A stretch of DNA of 7,330 nt. Source: Thermoleophilia bacterium (GTDB lineage Bacteria > Actinomycetota > Thermoleophilia > Gaiellales > JAICJC01). The stretch spans positions 1 to 7,330 of the forward strand of contig JAICJM010000190.1 of NCBI GenBank assembly GCA_025928435.1. The letters run 5' to 3'. The notes beneath the pieces are model-generated. The model worked only from the letters and a program-made list of their open reading frames with translations. It was not told the origin of the DNA and did not search any database. The stretch's first letter is position 1. Each line of letters opens with the position of its first letter. Positions 1 to 6,156 of the stretch are shown here, in pieces. The translations under genes and the position numbers were made by a program.

Positions 1-153
1 GAAGTAGAGGTGGCTCTCCGACTCGTTGTCGAGGTTCGGCTGCTCGAACACGAACGGCATCCCGAGCACGCCCTCCCAGAAGCCGATCGACGTCTGCCGG
101 TCGGCGCCGACGATCGTGATGTGGTGGACACCCTGGCTCTGGATCTTGCGCAT
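1..153 (-). CDS. VOC/glyoxalase-fold protein, N-terminal fragment
   Basis: The minus strand from the ATG at 153 is open to the window edge and encodes the first 51 residues of a vicinal oxygen chelate (glyoxalase / bleomycin resistance / ring-cleaving dioxygenase) protein. The motif GVHHITIVGADRQ (residues 8-20) is the typical first beta strand, with a His at the position of the first metal ligand in this fold. It is followed by the helix SIGFWEGVLGMPFVFEQ, which matches the family's FY/FW-x-x-VLG pattern. The family binds a divalent metal and acts on small organic substrates; which reaction this member performs cannot be told from the fragment. No good Shine-Dalgarno sequence precedes the ATG. 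The gene is transcribed away from the AAA ATPase gene. The C-terminal part lies outside the window. Confidence 0.85.
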   Translation of the reverse strand, partial: MRKIQSQGVHHITIVGADRQTSIGFWEGVLGMPFVFEQPNLDNESESHLYF

Positions 154-262
154 AGTTGCGGCGGCAAAGACTACCCCACCGAGGGGGCGGGCGTCAGTGG
201 CGGAGCGAGCAGTTTCGGACGACGGCCTTCAGCCTTTGCCGCGTCGCTCCGATGATGTGCCT
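154..262. promoter_or_regulatory. Divergent intergenic region with a split inverted repeat
   Basis: This 109-base gap separates the divergent VOC and AAA genes and must hold the promoter(s) for both unless the AAA gene starts further upstream. It contains a perfect 9-base inverted repeat, GCGGCAAAG at 161-169 and CTTTGCCGC at 234-242, and a smaller dyad TTGC-N4-GCAA at 156-167 next to the VOC start. No convincing -35/-10 pair was found by eye. A purine-rich GAGGGGG at 181-187 lies 9 bases before an in-frame GTG at 197, which is a possible alternative start for the ATPase. Regulatory function is inferred from position only. Confidence 0.4.
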
Positions 263-1465
263 ATGGGCGAGACACCGCTGATCCAGAGCATGCGCGCCGC
301 CGTGGACGCGGCGCCCGACGACGTGCACCTGCGGACGCACCTGGCCCGGCTGCTGCTGGAGTCCGGAGCACGGGACGACGCAGTGCGGCAGGCTGCGGCA
401 GCGCTCGAGCGCGATCCGGGCAGCGCCGACGCGCGCGACATCCTGATGCGGGCGACGACGCCCGCCGCCGAGGCGCCCGACGGCGCGCCTCCCCAGGAGC
501 AGCCGGCCGGGTTCGACTGGCGCCGGGCGGAGGCGCAGCTCGACGGGGTCGTCCCGCCGATGTTCGTCGACGGCGGGGATGAGCCGGCGGCATTCGACGT
601 CGAGCGCAGCCGCATCACCCTCGCAGACGTGGGCGGCATGGACGAGGTCAAGCAGCGGCTCGAGGCCGCGTTCCTCGCGCCGATGCGCAACCCCGAGCTG
701 CGCAAGCTCTACGGGAAGAGCCTCCGCGGCGGGCTGCTCCTCTACGGCCCTCCGGGGTGCGGCAAGACCTTCCTCGCCCGCGCCGTTGCGGGAGAGCTCG
801 GCGCCGGCTTCGTGGGGATTTCGATCCACGACGTCCTGGACATGTGGATCGGAGCCAGCGAGAAGAACCTGCACGCCCTCTTCGACCTCGCCCGTCGCAG
901 CGCGCCGTGCGTGCTCTTCATCGACGAGGTGGACGCGATCGGGCGGCGCCGCTCCCAGATCCGGGGCGACTCGCGCACGACGGTGAACCAGCTGCTGGCC
1001 GAGCTCGACGGGGCGGACGGCGGGAACGACGGCCTCTTCGTCCTCGGGGCGACGAACCATCCGTGGGATGTCGACAGCGCGCTCCGGCGCCCGGGCCGGT
1101 TCGACCGCACCCTGCTCGTGCTGCCGCCGGACGAGAAGGCGCGCGCCGAGATCTTCCGCTACCACCTGCGCGATCGGCCGATCGCGGGGATCGACGTCGC
1201 CCGGCTGGCCGTGCGGACGGACGGCTACACCGGGGCCGACATCGCACACGTATGCGACACGGCGACCGAGCGGGCGATGCTCGACGCGGCCCGGTCGGGC
1301 GAGGTGCGGATGATCGAGATGCGCGACCTCGAGGCCGCGCTCGGCGAGGTGAAGCCCTCGACGGGCCCGTGGCTGTCGACCGCGCGCAACGTTGCGCTGT
1401 TCGCCAACCAGGACGGCACGTACGACGAGCTGGCCGCCTATCTGAAGTGGCGCAAGCTGGCGTGA
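263..1465 (+). CDS. Classical AAA ATPase with N-terminal TPR-like region
   Basis: This encodes a 400-residue ATPase of the classical AAA group (Cdc48/p97, FtsH, katanin/Vps4 type). Residues 1-60 resemble one to two TPR helices (VHLRTHLARLLLESGARDDA), and about 65-110 is a linker. The AAA module covers about 117-365: DVGGMDEVK, Walker A GPPGCGKT (162-169), Walker B VLFIDEVD (217-224), sensor-1 GATN ending at N265, and the arginine-finger segment RRPGRFDR (275-282). The small-domain motif GYTGADIAHVCDTA is at 321-335. Pore loop 1 reads MWIGASE (194-200), keeping the aromatic residue that in this class grips threaded polypeptide. No protease or membrane segment is present, so it is probably a cytosolic hexameric remodelling or unfolding enzyme. 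ATG 263 was chosen because the recognisable protein starts there; an in-frame GTG at 197 with a GAGGGGG upstream is the alternative. Its stop overlaps the next gene's GTG. Confidence 0.93.
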   Translation: MGETPLIQSMRAAVDAAPDDVHLRTHLARLLLESGARDDAVRQAAAALERDPGSADARDILMRATTPAAEAPDGAPPQEQPAGFDWRRAEAQLDGVVPPMFVDGGDEPAAFDVERSRITLADVGGMDEVKQRLEAAFLAPMRNPELRKLYGKSLRGGLLLYGPPGCGKTFLARAVAGELGAGFVGISIHDVLDMWIGASEKNLHALFDLARRSAPCVLFIDEVDAIGRRRSQIRGDSRTTVNQLLAELDGADGGNDGLFVLGATNHPWDVDSALRRPGRFDRTLLVLPPDEKARAEIFRYHLRDRPIAGIDVARLAVRTDGYTGADIAHVCDTATERAMLDAARSGEVRMIEMRDLEAALGEVKPSTGPWLSTARNVALFANQDGTYDELAAYLKWRKLA

Positions 1466-2463
1466 GCCGCGAGGCCACAGCGAGGGCGCGGGCGCTCCTC
1501 GACGTCGGTCGCGCCGACGAGGCGGCGGCGGTGCTTTCGACGACCCTGGCAGCCGATCCACGCGATCCGCACGCGTGGTGCCTGCTGGGCCTCGCCCACC
1601 TTCGCTGCGACCGGTCCCGCGACGCGCTCGCGTCCGCCCATCGCGCCATCGAGCGCGGGTCGGAGCTGGAATGGGCGCACCGGATCGCGAGCATCGCCGA
1701 GCTTCGCCTGGGCAACCGGTCCCGGGCGGTCGCGGCCGCGCGCGAGTCCGTCCGGCTCGGGCCCGGTATCGCGTTTTCGCACGCGCAGCTGGCGATCGCC
1801 CTCTCGCGTGGGTGGCCCTGGCAGTGGCGTGAGGCGGCGACGGAGGCCGACCGGTCGCTCGAGCTCGGATCGCATGAGCCCGAGGTCCATCGTCTGGCCG
1901 GGGACGTCGCGTTGCGCCTACGGCGCCGTCGCCTCGCCCAGGCGCGGTATCGGAGGGCCCTCGAGCTCGACCCGTCCGATGCGACCGCGCTCAACAACCT
2001 CGCCGTGGTCCGGCTCCGCCGGGGGGCGTTCGTGGCGGCGGTCACCGCCTTCAGCCATGCCGCGGCTCTCGATCCGGCGACGGATCTGCACCGCCGTAAC
2101 CTCGACGCTGCCGTCAAGGGGGCACTCGCGCACGGGGTGGTCGTGCTCGGCGCAGCGATCGTCGTTGCCTCCCAGAACCGCACCGCAGGCATGGCGATCG
2201 TCTGCGTGACGGCGCTGATCGGGCTCATCTGTGTCTTGCGGGCCCGGCGGACGCTCGGCCCGATGGGCTGGGACTACGTCAGACGAGTGCCGTTCACCGA
2301 CGGCGCCGCGGGCGCGGCGGCGGTGATCGTGGCGCTCGAGGCGAGCATGGTGGTCGCCTGCTGCCTCGCCGGCCTCAGTCCGCCACCCGCGTTGTTGCTC
2401 ATGTGCCTGGTGTTGAGCGCGCGCACGTTCGTCCAACTCGCCTATCGCCGCATCGCCGGGTGA
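1462..2463 (+). CDS. TPR protein with C-terminal membrane helices
   Basis: This 333-residue protein has about six TPR-like units (residues 5-205; clear example ARYRRALELDPSDATALNNL) followed by a hydrophobic C-terminal region. About four transmembrane helices can be placed near 220-238, 242-260, 282-304 and 308-325, separated by basic loops such as RARR (260-263) and YRR near the end. No signal peptide is seen, so the TPR part is expected to face the cytoplasm, where it could dock a partner. The start is GTG 1462, which overlaps the ATPase stop as GTGA. No Shine-Dalgarno sequence precedes it, which fits translational coupling. The stop overlaps the third gene in the same way. The likely role, inferred, is a membrane anchor or adaptor for the AAA ATPase. 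The N-terminal half aligns with the downstream TPR protein (same W-C and E-W positions), suggesting duplication. Confidence 0.85.
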   Translation: MSREATARARALLDVGRADEAAAVLSTTLAADPRDPHAWCLLGLAHLRCDRSRDALASAHRAIERGSELEWAHRIASIAELRLGNRSRAVAAARESVRLGPGIAFSHAQLAIALSRGWPWQWREAATEADRSLELGSHEPEVHRLAGDVALRLRRRRLAQARYRRALELDPSDATALNNLAVVRLRRGAFVAAVTAFSHAAALDPATDLHRRNLDAAVKGALAHGVVVLGAAIVVASQNRTAGMAIVCVTALIGLICVLRARRTLGPMGWDYVRRVPFTDGAAGAAAVIVALEASMVVACCLAGLSPPPALLLMCLVLSARTFVQLAYRRIAG

Positions 2464-3848
2464 GCGAGAACTCCCTGCGCGACGCCGAGCGGCGCGTCGG
2501 CGCGCTCATCGAGATGGGCCGCCTCGACGACGCGCTCGCGCTCGTCGGCGAGGCCCTGGCGAGGGAGCCGAGCGTCACGCTCTGGTGCCGGCTCGCGCAG
2601 TTGCAGCTGGGGCGGGGCGAGCCCGACGAGGTGTTGCGCGCCTCGGAGCAGGCGATCCGCATCGCTCCGGACAGCGAGTGGCCGTTGCGGCTGCGGGCGA
2701 TGGCGCTCTCCCGGCTCGGTCGGCGGGACGAGGCGGCTGCCGCGGCGCGGCTCGCCGTCGCCGCCGGGCCCCACGTTGCCTATGCCTGGACGACGCTTAC
2801 CGAGATCCTCGCCTTCACGGGTGACATCGGCGGTGCCTACGGCGCGGCGAAGCGCGCCTTCGACCTCGCTCCGGACGACGACCACGTTCTTGGGACCGCG
2901 CTGTTCGTCGCAGGATGGGCGGCGGACTGGAGCCTGTGCGAGCGCGCCGCGAAGGCCGTCCTGGAGCGCCGCCCCGACCACGCCCATGCGCTCTATGCGC
3001 TCGGGCGGGTCGCGGAGGCCGAGGGCGATCCGGAGCGGGCGCTCGTCCTTCACCGGCGGGCGCTCGCGGCCCAGCCGGCAAGCCGGAACTACCTCGCGAC
3101 CATCCAGGATCTCCTGATCGATCTGGGCCGGTACGACGAGTCGATCGAGGTGTCGAGGCAGGTGCTCGAGATCTCGCCGGATCACGCCCGGGCGTGGTGC
3201 GGGATCGCCCAGGCGTCGCTTTCCGCCCAGCGCTTCGAGGACGCGCTGGCGGCAGCCGAGCGCGCGGCCGCCCTCGCTCCTGACGACGATTTCGCGGTGC
3301 GGCTGCTCGCGGGCTCCCTCTGGGCGCTCGGTCGCGAGGAGGAGGCGCTGGAGTCCGCCCGGTCGGCCACGAGGATCGTCGGGTCGTCCGGCATGCCCGC
3401 GCGGCCGTGGGTCGCGCTGGGGCGGATGCTCATCTCGGCCGGCCGCCTGGACGAGGCGGAGGCGGCCCTGGCAGAGGCCATGCGACTCGGTCCTCATCTG
3501 GTCATCGTTCACGCGGCGGTTGCGCGGCTCGCCCTCGTCCGCCGTCAGCCCGGGCGCGCGGCGAAGGCCTCCGCCGCGGCGCTCCGGCGCGACGAGGCCG
3601 ACGCGCGCGCCCACTGCGCTGCGGGCTACGCGGGCGCGGCCCGCGACGACTGGCGGTTCGCCCGCTCCGCCTTCGCGCGCGCATGTGCGGCCCAGCCTCG
3701 ATATTGCTGTGGCCGAGCCGGCCTCCTGCTCTCCCGCCTCGAGCTGGGCGAGCCGGACGTGGACGTGGCCGCCGGCCTGGAGGAGATCGGCCGGTCGGCA
3801 GCGGGCTGTCGCTGCGATCTGGTGGCGCGCATCCAGCGTCGCGGCTGA
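2460..3848 (+). CDS. Multi-TPR soluble protein
   Basis: This 462-residue protein consists nearly end to end of TPR-like helix pairs, roughly eleven to twelve units. Examples are GRLDDALALVGEALAREP (20-37), GDPERALVLHRRALAAQP (189-206) and GRYDESIEVSRQVLEISP (223-240), with the repeated Gly...Ala...Pro spacing of the family. No membrane helix, signal peptide or catalytic domain is visible, so it is probably a cytosolic protein-binding scaffold. The last 50 residues are less regular and carry four cysteines (416, 417, 450, 452), whose meaning is unknown. GTG 2460 is the start: it overlaps the previous stop as GTGA and no Shine-Dalgarno sequence is seen, so translation is likely coupled. It ends the operon; no clear terminator hairpin follows before the next promoter. 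A binding partner cannot be read from the sequence, but the AAA ATPase and the membrane TPR protein are the obvious candidates. Confidence 0.87.
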   Translation: MSENSLRDAERRVGALIEMGRLDDALALVGEALAREPSVTLWCRLAQLQLGRGEPDEVLRASEQAIRIAPDSEWPLRLRAMALSRLGRRDEAAAAARLAVAAGPHVAYAWTTLTEILAFTGDIGGAYGAAKRAFDLAPDDDHVLGTALFVAGWAADWSLCERAAKAVLERRPDHAHALYALGRVAEAEGDPERALVLHRRALAAQPASRNYLATIQDLLIDLGRYDESIEVSRQVLEISPDHARAWCGIAQASLSAQRFEDALAAAERAAALAPDDDFAVRLLAGSLWALGREEEALESARSATRIVGSSGMPARPWVALGRMLISAGRLDEAEAALAEAMRLGPHLVIVHAAVARLALVRRQPGRAAKASAAALRRDEADARAHCAAGYAGAARDDWRFARSAFARACAAQPRYCCGRAGLLLSRLELGEPDVDVAAGLEEIGRSAAGCRCDLVARIQRRG

Positions 3849-3867
3849 GCGTTCTCCACTCACGTAG

Positions 3868-3896
3868 TTGTCAAACGTGCAGCATGCTCGTACGTT
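3868..3896 (+). promoter_or_regulatory. Predicted sigma-70-type promoter of the beta-propeller gene
   Basis: TTGTCA at 3868-3873 matches the -35 consensus at five of six bases. It is 17 bases from TACGTT at 3891-3896, a TAnnnT-type -10 common in actinobacteria. The region lies 20 bases after the third operon gene's stop and about 40 bases before the next start, so it would give a short leader. The spacer and -10 hold an AACGT-N13-ACGTT dyad (3874-3896) around an AGCATGCT palindrome (3881-3888), which could be an operator. This is a by-eye prediction. Confidence 0.5.
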
Positions 3897-3924
3897 GGAG
3901 TGACTGGACGACGTCGATCTGCCT

Positions 3925-3929
3925 GGAGG
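3925..3929 (+). promoter_or_regulatory. Ribosome binding site GGAGG deciding the propeller gene start
   Basis: GGAGG lies 7 bases before ATG 3937. Competing starts are GTG 3934 (4 bases away) and ATG 3943 (13 bases away), so the spacing favours ATG 3937. Confidence 0.75.
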
Positions 3930-3936
3930 CGGAGTG

Positions 3937-5367
3937 ATGCGCATGCGTGTGGGCGCGGCGGTCATTGCGGTGCTTGCCACCCTGATCGTCGCAGGAGGAG
4001 CGGAGGCTGCCGTGCCGCCGGGCTCGATCCCGGTCGGGGACTCGTGGCAGACCAACGGCCGTGTGCAGACCATCGTCGTGGTCGGATCGACCGCGTACGT
4101 CGGCGGTGAGTTCACGTCGGTGCGCCCCTCGGGGTCGCCGCTGGGGACGGGCGAGGTCGTGCGCAACCACGCGTACGCCGTGAACGTCCAGACCGGGTCG
4201 CTCCTGCCCTGGGATCCGAACACGAACAACACCGTCCAGAGCATCGCCGTGTCCGGCGGGACGGTGTACCTGGGCGGCACGTTCGGCACGGTACAGGGCA
4301 AGACGCACGCCCGTGTCGCCGCCGTCGATGCGACCACGGGCGCCCCGATCCAGACCTTCAAGGCGAAGACGAACGGCTCGGTGAACGGGATCGCGATCGG
4401 CCCGAACGGGCTCTTCCTCGGCGGCGCCTTCACGACCGCCGACAAGGTCACCGCGAACCACCTGGCCGAGGTCGACCTCTCCACCGGCGCGCTCGTGCCC
4501 GGCTGGACGGCGAGCACCGACCAGAAGGTGACCGCCGTCGCGCTCAGCGCGGACGGCGCGCGGCTGATCGTCGCCGGCAACTTCCTGACGATCAACAACG
4601 GCTTCGGGCAGCGCTACCTCGGCGCCGTCAGCCCGGCCACGGGCGCGACGATGTCGTGGTTCACGCACCCGACCTACCCGGTCATCACGCTCGCGCTGGA
4701 CGCGCAGGGCGTCTACGTGGCAGGCAACGGCAACGGCGGCAACGTCGCCGCGTTCAACCCGACCACCGGCCAGCAGTTGTGGATCGGCGGGGTGGACGGC
4801 AACGTCCAGGCGATCGCCGTCGACAGCGGCGCGAGCACGGTCTACGTCGGCGGCCATTTCAACAACTACTGCGGCCATGTCGGCGGCATCAACGTGTGCC
4901 GCACGCCGACTGCCCGCGACCACCTGATGTCGCTCGACGAGCCCACGGGCAACATCCAGCCCTGGCACCCGAGCGCGAACGGCGTGCTCGGCGTCTTCGC
5001 CATGGCGGCCGGCAACGGCACGGTCGAGGCGGGCGGCGATTTCACGAAGATCGGCGGCGTCGACCAGCAGGGCTTCGGCGAGTTCTCGTCGATCAACGCG
5101 CCGAGCCTGACGGACAGCTGCGGCGGCGCGCCGACGAACGTGAACCCCGTGACCGTCACGGCCTCGGGCTCCGCGTCGAGCGGCCCCGGGTTCTCGGGCT
5201 ACAAGTACCAGGCGTCCACGGACGGCGGCCTGACGTGGGGCGCCCTGCGCAACGGGCCCACCGCGACGGTCAAGACGGTCGGCACGACGATGGTGCGCTT
5301 CGAGGCGCTCGACGCCTACGGCAACGCGAGCGACTGGACGACCGACACGGTGACCATCACCCAGTGA
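3937..5367 (+). CDS. Secreted seven-repeat beta-propeller protein with Ig-like C-terminus
   Basis: This 476-residue exported protein starts with a signal peptide: basic MRMR, a hydrophobic core to about residue 19, then GGAEA with probable cleavage after A24 or A25. The mature part has seven copies of a pattern V-x-x-[IV]-A-V-x-G-x-x-Y-[VL]-G-G-x-F, centred near residues 54, 111, 160, 213, 259, 303 and 366. Each is usually followed by a strand ending in D/N-x-x-T-G, as in PQQ/Rax2/'delta-60'-like propellers, so a seven-bladed beta-propeller is likely. Residues about 400-476 look like an Ig-like beta sandwich (ASTDGGLTWGAL, then VRFEALDAYGNASDW). Cys312 and Cys321 could form a disulfide. There is no LPXTG, lipobox or C-terminal membrane helix, so it is probably released or loosely wall-bound. 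No catalytic residues are recognised. It has its own promoter and appears separate from the TPR operon. Confidence 0.85.
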   Translation: MRMRVGAAVIAVLATLIVAGGAEAAVPPGSIPVGDSWQTNGRVQTIVVVGSTAYVGGEFTSVRPSGSPLGTGEVVRNHAYAVNVQTGSLLPWDPNTNNTVQSIAVSGGTVYLGGTFGTVQGKTHARVAAVDATTGAPIQTFKAKTNGSVNGIAIGPNGLFLGGAFTTADKVTANHLAEVDLSTGALVPGWTASTDQKVTAVALSADGARLIVAGNFLTINNGFGQRYLGAVSPATGATMSWFTHPTYPVITLALDAQGVYVAGNGNGGNVAAFNPTTGQQLWIGGVDGNVQAIAVDSGASTVYVGGHFNNYCGHVGGINVCRTPTARDHLMSLDEPTGNIQPWHPSANGVLGVFAMAAGNGTVEAGGDFTKIGGVDQQGFGEFSSINAPSLTDSCGGAPTNVNPVTVTASGSASSGPGFSGYKYQASTDGGLTWGALRNGPTATVKTVGTTMVRFEALDAYGNASDWTTDTVTITQ

Positions 5368-5395
5368 ATAAAAGGGGTCTGACCCCGTTTATTCA
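5365..5395. terminator. 31-base palindrome, likely bidirectional terminator or dispersed repeat
   Basis: The sequence is symmetric about T5380: arms TGAATAAAAGGGGTC and GACCCCGTTTATTCA pair at 14 of 15 positions (A5373 opposite G5387 is the mismatch). The GC core GGGGT-CTG-ACCCC is flanked by A/T-rich arms, so each strand reads as a hairpin followed by a U-rich tail (GTTTATT on plus, TTTTATT on minus). It sits exactly between two convergent genes. The TGA of the propeller gene (5365-5367) and the TAA of the acetyltransferase (5391-5389) both lie within the arms. The symmetry is directly visible; termination is inferred. The high symmetry also fits a REP-like dispersed element. Confidence 0.8.
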
Positions 5396-6156
5396 GCGCG
5401 CTCGCCGAACTCGTCGAGCAGGATGTGGACGTGGCCGACCGGCTCGAAGCCGGCCCGCTCGAGGATCGGCCTGGACATCGACCCGCCCTGGGTGATCAGG
5501 GCGGGAGTGCCAAGGGCCGCCGCGTCGTCCCAGCGGGCGCGGAGCAGGGCCCGGTAGCCGCCGCGGCCGCGCGCGTGCGGGGCGGTCGCGCCGCCGTAGA
5601 GCAGAAGCCCCTCGGAGACGGGTGCCGCCGTCCCGGCGCTGACGAGCTCGCCGTCGATCCAGACGGCGTGCATGACCCTGGTGGGGTCGGCCCATCCGTC
5701 GCGCAGGAGCGCGCGGGCCTCGGCCAGCGCGTCGCCTTCCATGCCGAACGCGGCGTGCTGCACCTCGGACGCGGCGGCGTACTCCTCCAACGTCTCGGCC
5801 CGGCGGCCGACGGCTCCCGGCGGGCCGGGCGGTGGCTCGTGCCGGAGGACGAGCGCGACGGCGTACGGGTCGCTGTCGGGGACGACGCCGCGCGCGAGCA
5901 GGAGGTCGACGAGGTTCGCGGGCTCGGCGGCGCTGCCGACCTCCCACTGGGTCGAGCCGCGGCCCCGCTCGCGCAGGAGCCCTCGCACCTCGGCGAGCAC
6001 GTCGTCGATCTCGTCCGCGGCGAAGCGCTGCCGCTGGACGGTGTTCCAGCTGGAGCCGCGGCCCATGCAGAGTGTGAAGCGCGGCGTCTCGATGCGCTCA
6101 CTGCCGGGCTGGAGCTGGCCGAACGAGTTCGGGTACTCGGCGATCTCGCGCAGCAC
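5389..6156 (-). CDS. GNAT-family N-acetyltransferase
   Basis: This encodes a 255-residue protein whose C-terminal half (about 118-248) is a GNAT fold. Strand LLLYGGATAPHARGRGGYRALL (185-206; quoted in two parts by its key residues R196-G197-R198-G199-G200-Y201) is motif A, the R/Q-x-x-G-x-G/A acetyl-CoA pyrophosphate loop. It is followed by ALITQGGSMSRPILERAGF (220-237), the usual late strand and helix ending in GF. The N-terminal half (1-115) has a similar but degenerate layout without the loop, so the protein may be a tandem GNAT with one active domain. The substrate is unknown. GTG 6156 is the start: it overlaps the regulator's TAG stop by one base (TAGTG) and GGAG lies 8 bases upstream (6165-6168), so the two genes are translationally coupled. 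A later ATG at residue 31 would truncate the N-terminal domain. The stop lies in the palindrome. Confidence 0.85.
   Translation of the reverse strand: MLREIAEYPNSFGQLQPGSERIETPRFTLCMGRGSSWNTVQRQRFAADEIDDVLAEVRGLLRERGRGSTQWEVGSAAEPANLVDLLLARGVVPDSDPYAVALVLRHEPPPGPPGAVGRRAETLEEYAAASEVQHAAFGMEGDALAEARALLRDGWADPTRVMHAVWIDGELVSAGTAAPVSEGLLLYGGATAPHARGRGGYRALLRARWDDAAALGTPALITQGGSMSRPILERAGFEPVGHVHILLDEFGERAE

Noticed and set aside
26..262. Upstream extension of the AAA frame to position 26
   Set aside because: It would overlap the VOC gene on the other strand, and its translation there is the antisense of that gene; only the part from GTG 197 is a reasonable alternative.
757..1461. Upstream extension of the membrane TPR frame
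   Set aside because: It lies inside the AAA gene in another frame, is Arg-rich and lacks TPR pattern; the TPR protein begins at the GTGA overlap.
194..1561. Long minus-strand open frame opposite the AAA ATPase
   Set aside because: It mirrors the ATPase gene, is rich in Arg/Pro/Gly, has no family motif, and arises from the scarcity of stops in GC-rich DNA; the plus-strand reading has all AAA motifs.
2442..4598. 718-codon minus-strand open frame across the soluble TPR and propeller genes
   Set aside because: It crosses two well-supported plus-strand genes, the promoter and the ribosome binding site, and shows no recognisable domain.
3871..4968. Minus-strand open frame opposite the propeller gene
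   Set aside because: Low-complexity Arg/Val/Asp/Gly composition; the plus strand has a signal peptide and seven repeats.
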